Source: JACRAO01 sp964490895
GTDB lineage: Bacteria > Bdellovibrionota > UBA1018
DNA length: 45,166 nucleotides
NCBI GenBank assembly: GCA_964490895.1
Contig: CAZBEI010000113.1
Location: forward strand, 1 to 45,166
Direction: 5' to 3'
A program made the position numbers and the translations under genes. This document shows, in pieces, positions 1 to 7,185 of this stretch (within the stretch, counting starts at the first letter, position 1; the number at the start of each line of letters is the position of its first letter). The notes beneath the pieces are model-generated. The model ran no database searches. It was not told the origin of the DNA and worked only from the letters and a program-made list of their open reading frames with translations.

Positions 1-96
1 GTCCACCCCGGAGGCCACCCAAAAATGGTCGGGGGACTCCGTTTTTAAACCGAGCCTGCAGAATGAGGCTGAACAGTCACAAAGAGATTTCAAAAA
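1..96. other. GC-rich left edge, no gene recognised
   Basis: This short stretch lies downstream of tRNA-Arg. The first 45 bases are markedly more GC-rich than the surroundings and can fold as nested short stems: CGGAG at about 9-13 with CTCCG at 37-41, enclosing GCCA/TGGT. A small AGCCT/AGGCT stem follows around 54-70. I could not match it to tmRNA, RNase P, SRP RNA or a riboswitch. It could be the edge of a feature continuing to the left, such as a mobile-element end or a small RNA. Confidence 0.2.
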
Positions 97-170
97 CGTG
101 CCCGGAGAGGTTCGAACTCACGACCTCGAGCTTCGGAGGCTCGCGCTCTATCCAACTGAGCTACGGGCAC
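97..170 (-). tRNA. tRNA-Arg (anticodon CCG)
   Basis: Read on the minus strand, the acceptor stem GTGCCCG pairs with CGGGCAC, with discriminator G at 97. The D arm is GCTCAGTTGGATAGAGC, the anticodon stem is CGAGC/GCTCG, and the loop CTCCGAA gives anticodon CCG, which reads the arginine codon CGG. The T arm is GTGAG-TTCGAAC-CTCTC, with one T-T mismatch in its stem. CCA is not encoded. The first ten bases of the tRNA are also the last ten bases of the upstream YggS-family gene, whose stop codon is tRNA positions 8-10. Confidence 0.93.
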
Positions 171-796
171 AAGATGGCTCTGCCTATTCGCAAATGTGTA
201 GCACCTTCCGCAAGAGCTTGCTCAAAATCTTCGCTCATACCCATGGAAAGTTTCCCTTGAGTAAAAGGTTGGCATTTTTTTTCAAGGAGTTTCAATTCTT
301 TGAAGCTTTTTGCTCCTGGAGGTTTGGGGATACACATCAGTCCCAAAAGATGGAGGTTTTTTAGATGCACTATTTTTTCAGCCAAACTCAATACCTCATC
401 CGGCAACACGCCTGATTTTGTTTTTTCATTGTCTATGTTAACTTGAATAAAAATAGGGAGTGTTTTTTTGTCTGGCAACTCCTGAGCTAGTTTCTCAGCT
501 TGCTTGAACGAGTCTACCGTATGGATACTGTAAACCCACGGAAGCAGTGTTTTGACTTTGTTGGTCTGCAAGTGCCCAATAAAATGCCACTTGATTTCTG
601 GGTGCTGTTTTAGAGCCTCTGCTTTCTTGACCAATTCTTGCACATAGTTTTCTCCAAAATCTCTGTGTCCCAACTTGTAAAGAGCTAAAACTTTCTCAAT
701 GGGTTGATTTTTAGAAACCACAATCAACGTTGTGTTTGGATAAGCGTTTATTTTTCTCAAAATTTTATCATAGTTTTCTTTTAGATTTTCTGGCAT
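161..796 (-). CDS. yggS: YggS/PROSC-family PLP-binding homeostasis protein
   Basis: This is a cytosolic single-domain PLP protein of the alanine-racemase-like barrel family, which buffers pyridoxal phosphate. Family marks in order are VVSKNQP with the PLP lysine, GENYVQEL, KWHFIGHLQTNK, IHTVDS, QVNID, GLMCIP and LSMGMSEDFEQAL...HLRIGRAI. I place the start at the ATG at 796 (211 residues), because it matches the family N terminus; a longer frame to 862 adds 22 unrelated-looking residues. The C terminus is clipped: after RIGRAI, where relatives carry an FG-x-R type tail, it ends in LCP. The codons come from the first bases of tRNA-Arg, and the TAG stop lies inside the tRNA. Confidence 0.9.
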   Translation of the reverse strand: MPENLKENYDKILRKINAYPNTTLIVVSKNQPIEKVLALYKLGHRDFGENYVQELVKKAEALKQHPEIKWHFIGHLQTNKVKTLLPWVYSIHTVDSFKQAEKLAQELPDKKTLPIFIQVNIDNEKTKSGVLPDEVLSLAEKIVHLKNLHLLGLMCIPKPPGAKSFKELKLLEKKCQPFTQGKLSMGMSEDFEQALAEGATHLRIGRAILCP

Positions 797-934
797 TGAC
801 CTACTTTTTAACACGAAACTTAAATTCGTCAATCCTGCCCCCGAAGAGCCTCCACAGGTCATCTTGGTCGCATTTTAAAACGAACGCTTTAATCTAGACT
901 TTTTCAAAAAAATGAGCGAACTCCTATACTTAGG

Positions 935-2773
935 ATGAAACGATTTTTGCGCCGCTCAATCCAAAACAGAGTCAGACACAGCGTGGTGTATTTGATCCTT
1001 TTTACTGCACTTCTAGCCACTGCCGTGGCCGTTTACCGTGGAGGAGTGCACTTGGCCCAACTTCAGCCAGAAGAAGTCACCCTCAAGGAACTGCCTTCGG
1101 CACTCGCACTTTCTTTTTTGCGCATGTCCGCCTCATACCTTGCGTGCATTATTTTTGCGTTTTGCTTGGGTCTGACAGCTGCTAGAACCGTTTTGGGAGA
1201 AAAATTTATTCTCCCACTGTTAGATATTTTACAATCTGTTCCAGTGGTCGGCTTTTTTCCAGCTGCCTTTTCATTTTTTATTGGTTTATCTCACGGCCAT
1301 CGTATCGGTGTAGAAATGGCAGCCGTTTTTCTCATCTTTACAAGCCAGGCTTGGAATATGGCTTTTGCTGTCTATGAGGCTACAAAAACCATCCCTCAAG
1401 ACAACTTAGATGCCGTCACTAGCTTTGGAGTAAAAGGAAGCCAGCGCTTCTGGAAACTTTATGCCCCCGCAGCCATCCCACGGCTTGTATATAACAGCAT
1501 TTTATCTTGGTCCAACGGTTGGTACTTTCTAGTGGCTTGCGAAATCATTGCAGTCGGACCCGTCAAATACCACCTTCCAGGAATTGGCAGTTTTTTAGCC
1601 CTTGCCGCAGAACAAGACCAAGGCTATCTGATTGCCTGGGGGCTCGCTTCTCTCGCTCTTTTAATTTTAGGGCTAGACTTTGTTTTGTGGAGACCTGCTA
1701 CTCAATGGGCAGAACGTTTTAGGCAAGACTATACAATGACCTCATCGGACACAACTCAAAAGCATTTCAGTCTCTTCATGCCCAGAATTTTTTTCCCAAA
1801 AGTGTTTTTTCAAAGACGGCCGATTCGGATTTTTAAGGTCGCTTCGCTCAATATTTTAAAAATCATTTTTTCTCCAATTGTTGGAATTTTTCAAATCTTA
1901 GTACTGCCTTTATGCTGGGACCTTCCTCTTTATCTGTTTACTAATATTTACAACATGATCCATTTACAAATAGCAAAACCTACTCTAGTAAGGTGGGGCC
2001 GTTTGGCGAAAAAATCAAAACTGTTTCAATACCTTATCCTTTGGCTTTTAGGAGTAGGTTTTGGCTTAATTGCTGGCAGTTACTTGATCCGCTCCATTCA
2101 GCCTCCATGGCCACCTCTCTTGAGAGAAATTCCAGGCGCTTTGATCAAATCCACCGGAAGGCTCTTGGTTTCTCTTTTAGTTTCCTTTATGATTGCTATC
2201 CCAATCACTTTATGGAGCTGGAATAAACCTAAACTTAGACAGGCCATTACCACCTTTTCTCAAATTGGAGCAAGCCTCCCAGCCGCCGCACTTTTTCCAT
2301 TGTTCATTCTCATCTTAGTCAATCGTCTCGGCGGAGGGATGGAACTCTCTAGCATTCTTCTGCTCATCACAGGGATGGTTTGGTACCTCATCTTTAACTG
2401 TGTAGGAGGGGCGGCGACCATTCCGATTGAGCTTTTGGATGCAACTCGAGCGCTGGGTCTGAGCAAAGTCCAAACATGGAAAAAATTAGTGCTTCCCGCC
2501 ATTGCACCAGCCCTCGTCACAGGCACTATCACAGCCTGGGGAGGCGGGTGGAATGCGCTTGTTCTTTCAGAATATGTCACCTATAAAGGAAAAGTTTTTA
2601 CGGTCGAAGGAATTGGGGCCCTCCTTTCCACCTCGGTTTACCAACTGGGAGACAATCAAGCCATTACTCTGTGTATTGCAGGATTGGTGGCTTGGGTTAT
2701 TTTGATCAATACTTTAATTTGGAAACCTCTGTACCGAACAACCGCAGAGCGGTATAAGCTGGATTATCAATAA
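935..2773 (+). CDS. Double-permease subunit of a NitT/TauT-type ABC importer
   Basis: This 612-residue inner-membrane protein contains two binding-protein-dependent permease domains in tandem, roughly residues 50-265 and 350-605. Each carries the cytoplasmic EAA loop that docks on the ATPase: EATKTIPQDNLDAVTSFGVKG followed by LYAPAAIP, and later LLDATRALGLSK followed by LVLPAIAP. Between them is a hydrophobic but less conserved linker with two likely membrane segments. Most importers of this family use two copies of a single-domain permease, so this is a fusion. The ATPase follows after 2 bases. The sequence does not tell the substrate (nitrate, sulfonate, taurine and thiamine-precursor transporters share the fold). 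The start has only a weak ribosome site (TTAGG directly before ATG). Confidence 0.85.
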   Translation: MKRFLRRSIQNRVRHSVVYLILFTALLATAVAVYRGGVHLAQLQPEEVTLKELPSALALSFLRMSASYLACIIFAFCLGLTAARTVLGEKFILPLLDILQSVPVVGFFPAAFSFFIGLSHGHRIGVEMAAVFLIFTSQAWNMAFAVYEATKTIPQDNLDAVTSFGVKGSQRFWKLYAPAAIPRLVYNSILSWSNGWYFLVACEIIAVGPVKYHLPGIGSFLALAAEQDQGYLIAWGLASLALLILGLDFVLWRPATQWAERFRQDYTMTSSDTTQKHFSLFMPRIFFPKVFFQRRPIRIFKVASLNILKIIFSPIVGIFQILVLPLCWDLPLYLFTNIYNMIHLQIAKPTLVRWGRLAKKSKLFQYLILWLLGVGFGLIAGSYLIRSIQPPWPPLLREIPGALIKSTGRLLVSLLVSFMIAIPITLWSWNKPKLRQAITTFSQIGASLPAAALFPLFILILVNRLGGGMELSSILLLITGMVWYLIFNCVGGAATIPIELLDATRALGLSKVQTWKKLVLPAIAPALVTGTITAWGGGWNALVLSEYVTYKGKVFTVEGIGALLSTSVYQLGDNQAITLCIAGLVAWVILINTLIWKPLYRTTAERYKLDYQ

Positions 2774-2775
2774 AG

Positions 2776-3537
2776 ATGGAACAAGAATGTACTCTTTTAG
2801 AATTTAAAAATGTTTTCCAACACTTTACACACCTCCACGGTAAACTAAAAGTTCTTAACAATATTAATTTCCTTGCAAAAGAAGGAGAGTTTATCTCTAT
2901 TGTCGGACCTTCTGGGTCAGGTAAAAGCACCTTGCTCAGAATTATGAATGGACTCATGCAACCGACTTCTGGAGAAGTGATTTATAAAGGAAAACAGCAA
3001 CTTGGAATTAACCTAGAAACCGCCATGGTTTTTCAAAATTTTGCACTCCTCCCATGGCTAACAGTGCAAGAGAACGTAGAATTAGGCTTAGAAGCCAGAG
3101 GAAATGATGCCGCATCAAGTCGTAAAAAAGCCAATTTTTATATCGATAAAGTGGGCTTGGACGGGTATGAAGAAGCTTACCCTAGAGAGTTATCTGGGGG
3201 CATGAAACAACGTGTGGGCCTTGCCCGCGCACTAGCAGTGGAGCCCGAGATCCTCTTGATGGATGAGCCATTTTCGTCTTTAGATGTATTGACTTCGATC
3301 AACCTGCGAGATGAGCTTGTCCACATTTGGAGTGACCGAGATATTGCCGTCAATACGATTTTTATGGTTACACATATTATCGAAGAAGCCATCGAACTTG
3401 CTGACCGAGTATTAGTTTTAAGCTCGCGTCCTGGGCACATTGCAGGAGACCTTAAAATTGATCTTTCGCGACCTAGGGATAAAAGGAGTCCCGCATTTAA
3501 TGAATATGTGGATAAAATTTTCTCGCTTATTGCTTAA
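2776..3537 (+). CDS. ABC importer ATPase, SsuB/TauB/NrtD type
   Basis: The 253-residue nucleotide-binding subunit drives the permease encoded just upstream. Walker A is GPSGSGKST, the Q loop is in MVFQNFALLPW, the signature is LSGGMKQR, Walker B plus the catalytic Glu is ILLMDEPFSSLD, and the switch His is in MVTHIIEEA. FALLPWLTVQENVELGLE is typical of the nitrate/sulfonate/taurine branch. The gene lies 2 bases after the permease stop, so they are surely co-transcribed. The protein ends soon after the core ATPase domain. A C-terminal AAA-associated domain that many relatives carry in the same chain is instead encoded by the next gene. Confidence 0.92.
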   Translation: MEQECTLLEFKNVFQHFTHLHGKLKVLNNINFLAKEGEFISIVGPSGSGKSTLLRIMNGLMQPTSGEVIYKGKQQLGINLETAMVFQNFALLPWLTVQENVELGLEARGNDAASSRKKANFYIDKVGLDGYEEAYPRELSGGMKQRVGLARALAVEPEILLMDEPFSSLDVLTSINLRDELVHIWSDRDIAVNTIFMVTHIIEEAIELADRVLVLSSRPGHIAGDLKIDLSRPRDKRSPAFNEYVDKIFSLIA

Positions 3538-3549
3538 GGAATATCAGTC

Positions 3550-4038
3550 ATGACACCCGTTAACGAAGGCTTGCCACAAACCAGTATTCCTGAAATTTTA
3601 GGACTTTTGGAACTTCTGAAATCAAAAGGTGGAAAAGAAGACATTTACAAACTCGCCAATGAACTCAAGATGGAATTTGGAGCAACACTGGCCGTGATTC
3701 GAGGAGCTGAACTCTTGGGGCTCGTCAACACACCCGGTGGAGATGTTGTCATGGAGGCTTTAGGAGAAAAACTGACCCGCTCCAGAATCAACTCCCGAAA
3801 AAGCATAGTAAAGGAACAAATTCAAAAACTCCATACTTTCAGTTCCCTGATTGAGTTTTTAAAAGAAAAAGAGAATCAGCAGGCTGCCCGAGACCAGCTT
3901 TTAGAAAAACTCAATGAAATTAATCCCAATGAAAATCTAGAACAAACGTTTGAAACTTTAGTCAACTGGGGTCGTTATGCAGAACTCTTTGGCTATAATG
4001 ACGACACGCAGACGTTTTACCTCGATCAGGGGCAATAA
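3550..4038 (+). CDS. Free-standing AAA-associated domain protein of the ABC importer
   Basis: This 162-residue soluble protein resembles the AAA-associated C-terminal domain (Pfam AAA_assoc_C) normally fused to the end of NitT/TauT-type ABC ATPases. Resemblance lies in the IPEILGLLELLKSKGGKEDIYKLANEL start, the TLAVIRGAELLGLVNTPGGDVV middle and the FETLVNWGRYAELFGYNDDT end. It starts 12 bases after the ATPase stop, with AAGGA as ribosome site. It probably works as a detached regulatory domain of that ATPase (inference). The first half looks like a winged-helix-type fold (inference from length and pattern). No substrate-binding protein gene follows. Confidence 0.75.
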   Translation: MTPVNEGLPQTSIPEILGLLELLKSKGGKEDIYKLANELKMEFGATLAVIRGAELLGLVNTPGGDVVMEALGEKLTRSRINSRKSIVKEQIQKLHTFSSLIEFLKEKENQQAARDQLLEKLNEINPNENLEQTFETLVNWGRYAELFGYNDDTQTFYLDQGQ

Positions 4039-4049
4039 CCCAGCCATCA

Positions 4050-4661
4050 CTATATCCACCTTGGGACTTTTTTGCAAAAGTCTTCGTAGTCTTTTGAATG
4101 TGCGCTCTTAAGATACTCTTCTTCTAGCCTCACTTGAATGTTCATCAGCAAGACACTCCCTACCACTAGAACGAGTGAAGTCGCGTTGGGTAAAACTAAA
4201 AAAAGTCCTAAGCCTGAAACTAAAATTCCGAAATAAATGGGATTTCTAGAAAAGCGATAAAAACCAGTTTTAACAAGTTTTGTAGTTTGGGTTTTATCAA
4301 TTCCGATTCTCCAAGAGATGCCCATTTGAGCTTGCCCCAAAGCCACCCAAAGCATGGAAAGGACTAAGACAAAAATACCTCCCATCTGAAGAGATTGGTT
4401 TTCTAAATACCAAATAGGTACAAGGTAGGGATAAAATTCTGGAATAAACGAAAAGGCAATCACATTGAGTAAAGACAAACCCAGCATTACAAAAAGAGCA
4501 ACAACGACAAAGTCTTTGAGGGTTCCTGTTTTTTTTAAATTTAATGGATTCGATTTAATTTTTTTCCAAACTGTGATCGTCCTGTAAAGCATGCATGTCA
4601 CAAAATAGAGAATTAAATACAAAGGCAAAAAAAGTCTCAAAAAATTTGAAAACTGTGTCAT
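4050..4661 (-). CDS. Isoprenylcysteine methyltransferase-like membrane protein
   Basis: This 203-residue protein has about five hydrophobic segments. It ends with the signature of the ICMT/phospholipid-methyltransferase family: KTGFYRFSRNPIYFGIL (SAM-binding R-x-P-x-Y region) and LEEEYLKSAHSKDYEDFCKKVPRWI at the C terminus. Relatives are small membrane-embedded SAM-dependent methyltransferases of unknown bacterial substrate. It converges on the ABC operon with 11 bases between stop codons, leaving no room for a classical terminator. The start is the ATG at 4661, with GAAGCGGG just upstream. Confidence 0.82.
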   Translation of the reverse strand: MTQFSNFLRLFLPLYLILYFVTCMLYRTITVWKKIKSNPLNLKKTGTLKDFVVVALFVMLGLSLLNVIAFSFIPEFYPYLVPIWYLENQSLQMGGIFVLVLSMLWVALGQAQMGISWRIGIDKTQTTKLVKTGFYRFSRNPIYFGILVSGLGLFLVLPNATSLVLVVGSVLLMNIQVRLEEEYLKSAHSKDYEDFCKKVPRWI

Positions 4662-4733
4662 CCCGCTTCTTTACTAAAAAGGAGTCGCTTTTGTAAACTT
4701 CTTTTGATAACGCTTTGCGTAGAGGGAGCCGTG

Positions 4734-6443
4734 ATGTTCTCACTTTTATTGTCGGGTGCTCTTTTGTCTGCTTATGTACCCACAGAGAAGCCTTGGCTGG
4801 ATATCCAAGCCAACTCAGAGCAAAGGCAGCCTGTGTATTTAGGCGCTAATCCACTGGAGATTGAAGTTCTTGGAAAACAAACAAAAGATTTAGCGATTCC
4901 AGTTGAGCTCCCCATAGAGCTGAAAAAACTGGCAGAAAAAGTCGCGCTTCGTTTGGGTCCCTTCGAATTCGAAGCCTGGCCCGTTCAAGACGAAGAGGGG
5001 CAAAGAACGTGGGCTTTTGCTCGTTTTAGAAAAGACGAAAGCTCTCCTTGGATTTGGATTCGACGCAATCAAAAAACCTCAAAATTATTCCCTGAGATTT
5101 ACTTTCCATCTGTCTTGTACCCCTCCAACCCAAAACATTTTAAACTGATTTTTGAAGATGTCTTTGAGCTTCAAAAATTTAAAATGAACCTCTATGTCAA
5201 ACCAGAGTTTGGAAACTGTGTTTGGACTGCAAACGGAAAACCAACAGAGGCATGGCTACCTTTGGGTGAACGCGTGAGCCGACAAAAAGGACTTGCGCAT
5301 AAAGTCTGCTACTCTCTCCCTCAGCCCTCTCGTTGGAATGGAAAGCCTCTTACTTTTGTTTTGAAAGTGCAGAATAAGAAAGTCATTTGGACACCAGCGG
5401 TTGAAAAGAAAATCGAAGGAAAAGAACTTCAAACTGCTCTCCCTTTTCGACCCCTCATTGCTGCCTGGAAAGATGTTGAGTTAGCCAAAACCTATCAACA
5501 GGATGTCACTTATTTGTCCACCCACTTTGAGAGAAAAAACAGCCTTGATTCGAAGCACCAGCTCAATGAGGTCATCGCATATTTAATGTTTCGATATGAA
5601 GAGATGGGGCTGACTGATTTTAAAATCCAAGACATCCCTACGGCACTGGTCCCTCAATCTAATTTTATTGCAAAAATAAAAGGTTCTCTCGCAGCTCCGT
5701 TTAACAAACCAGTCCTTATGGCAGATCATATTGACACGGCTTTCTCGGAAGATTTATTTTTGCCAGATGGACCTAAAGGCAAAATGGGAATTTTAAAATC
5801 TGCTCCAGGAGCTGATGACAATGCAGGTGCCACAGCAGCGCTACTGGCTGCCGCGCGGGTTTTAAAAAACTCAAAACATCTCCATGACATTTGGTTTATC
5901 CATCTCGTGGGTGAGGAGTACCCCGCAGATGATTTGGGAGCGAGATTTTTTGTGAGCACCCTTTTAAAAACAAAGCAGGAGATCTCGGGTTTGGTATTGC
6001 TCGATATGATTGGGTACACGGCTAAAATTAAAAACGAAAAAGGTGAGGAAATTTTAGATCCTCTCTTTCAAATCAACGCAGGAGAGTCTCAAGAGTCTTT
6101 GAAAATAGGGCAGATTGCAATGGAAGCTGCAAAACTCCATGCAAAGCCTTATCTCCCTTATTTGAGAGAACGCTTTGACGAAAAGAGTTATCTTTATAAT
6201 ACAGATGGGGTGATTTTTTCGGATTCTGGTTTTCCAGTCGTCTTATTCAATGAACACATGAATGGTGCTGAAAAAAATCAAGCGGTCGACAGCCGTCGAC
6301 CTGACAATAAGCCCGACTGGCTTGTCAACAGACCCGACTATCATGCGAGTACAGACGATGTCGCACACATGAATTTTGCTTATGCAGTGGCAATCACAAA
6401 AGCTGCCATCGAAACTGTGGCTCAATTGGCAAATGCTCAATAA
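4734..6443 (+). CDS. Exported M28-family metallopeptidase
   Basis: This is a 569-residue zinc aminopeptidase-like protein. I chose the ATG at 4734 because GAGGGAG lies at the right distance and the product then opens with a short hydrophobic export signal (MFSLLLSGALLSAYV). Residues about 20-230 are a domain I do not recognise. The peptidase domain shows the metal-site pattern MADHIDTAF, PGADDNAGATAALL, HLVGEEYPADDLGARFF (the Glu pair acting as base and ligand) and LVLLDMIGY, with the last histidine probably in PDYHASTDD. It probably acts in the periplasm or outside on peptides (inference). It converges on the PIN gene with an 11-base gap. Confidence 0.85.
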   Translation: MFSLLLSGALLSAYVPTEKPWLDIQANSEQRQPVYLGANPLEIEVLGKQTKDLAIPVELPIELKKLAEKVALRLGPFEFEAWPVQDEEGQRTWAFARFRKDESSPWIWIRRNQKTSKLFPEIYFPSVLYPSNPKHFKLIFEDVFELQKFKMNLYVKPEFGNCVWTANGKPTEAWLPLGERVSRQKGLAHKVCYSLPQPSRWNGKPLTFVLKVQNKKVIWTPAVEKKIEGKELQTALPFRPLIAAWKDVELAKTYQQDVTYLSTHFERKNSLDSKHQLNEVIAYLMFRYEEMGLTDFKIQDIPTALVPQSNFIAKIKGSLAAPFNKPVLMADHIDTAFSEDLFLPDGPKGKMGILKSAPGADDNAGATAALLAAARVLKNSKHLHDIWFIHLVGEEYPADDLGARFFVSTLLKTKQEISGLVLLDMIGYTAKIKNEKGEEILDPLFQINAGESQESLKIGQIAMEAAKLHAKPYLPYLRERFDEKSYLYNTDGVIFSDSGFPVVLFNEHMNGAEKNQAVDSRRPDNKPDWLVNRPDYHASTDDVAHMNFAYAVAITKAAIETVAQLANAQ

Positions 6444-6454
6444 ATGTCCTGTCC

Positions 6455-6868
6455 TTATCTGGTCTCATCTGATTTTTTCAATTTTTCCCAAAAATCACGA
6501 GGAGTGAGGATAGTGGTGTGATTTATTTTTTTTAAGACAAGCAAATCTTTATCCCCTGTAATTAAACATTCTGCTTGGCTTTGTATTGCTAAAGAGAGAA
6601 CTTTAATGTCTTCTGGGTCACGACAAATGAGACCTAAACTTGGTTCATCATTTAAAAAGATAGAATTAAATTTAATAAGGTTTATTATTTCTTTTGTTCT
6701 TTTTTCTGGAAGTTTTATTTTTTGTATAAAGCACTTTTCTATTTCTTTTAAGAGCTCAGGACTGAGTACAAACTCATGGGTTTGCAAGATGACTTCAAAG
6801 AGCAAATGACAAAGCCCTTGGGCCGAAAAAGCAGCACTGATAACATTGGAGTCCAGGACTACCCTCAT
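6455..6868 (-). CDS. PIN-domain toxin (COG1569-type RNase)
   Basis: The 137-residue protein has the PIN nuclease pattern: VVLDSNV with Asp6, a Glu near residue 42, CRDPEDIKVL with Asp84/Asp87, and CLITGDKDLL with Asp106/Asp108, which would bind the catalytic metal ions. It closely follows the family annotated as the toxin of a putative toxin-antitoxin system. The antitoxin gene overlaps it by 4 bases (ATGA), so translation is coupled. Expected activity is RNA cleavage, restrained by the partner (family knowledge). Confidence 0.86.
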   Translation of the reverse strand: MRVVLDSNVISAAFSAQGLCHLLFEVILQTHEFVLSPELLKEIEKCFIQKIKLPEKRTKEIINLIKFNSIFLNDEPSLGLICRDPEDIKVLSLAIQSQAECLITGDKDLLVLKKINHTTILTPRDFWEKLKKSDETR

Positions 6869-7083
6869 GAAATTTTTTCGAAAATATCTTCGTCTGTCAA
6901 AAGCCCCTGAGCCTCAGCAAAGGGGAGAGTTTTATTTCTTAAGAGCCGAAATTTTTTTAAAATGAGATAATGATCTAAAGACTCTCGAATAATGTCACTC
7001 ATCCCTTGTTTTTCATTTTTCGCAAGAGATTCTAGTTCTTTTTTCATTTTAATCGGAATTCTAATCGTAATGGCTGTCGACAT
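6865..7083 (-). CDS. Ribbon-helix-helix antitoxin
   Basis: The 72-residue protein begins with the CopG/Arc-like DNA-binding strand and helices (STAITIRIPIKMKKELESLAK, then MSDIIRESLDHYL). It ends in an acidic tail (LTDEDIFEKIS) of the kind that wraps the toxin. It is first in the operon, with ribosome site AGGAGC and a repeated TGTATTACA/TGTCATACA element directly upstream, consistent with autoregulation. The pair sits head-to-head with murC. Confidence 0.85.
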   Translation of the reverse strand: MSTAITIRIPIKMKKELESLAKNEKQGMSDIIRESLDHYLILKKFRLLRNKTLPFAEAQGLLTDEDIFEKIS

Positions 7084-7095
7084 TTTAAGCTCCTA

Positions 7096-7130
7096 TGTAT
7101 TACATTGTCATACACAGAACGGGTTGTCAA
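7096..7130 (-). promoter_or_regulatory. Likely operator/promoter of the toxin-antitoxin pair
   Basis: Bases 7096-7114 read TGTATTACATTGTCATACA. They hold an inverted TGTAT/ATACA pair and also two similar 9-base units spaced 10 bases apart, the spacing expected for ribbon-helix-helix dimers on one DNA face. A minus-strand TTGACA (7125-7130) could be the -35; the matching -10 is poor. Because murC reads away on the other strand, binding here could also affect murC. Confidence 0.5.
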
Positions 7131-7185
7131 TCCAAAAATGGTTCTGTACTTGATTCCATCTTCCAAGGTGGATATAACTCAATTT

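Noticed and set aside
925..937. TATACT just before the permease start as a -10 box of a leaderless transcript
   Set aside because: No convincing -35 lies at the right distance (TTTCAA only), and the start would fall on the start codon itself.
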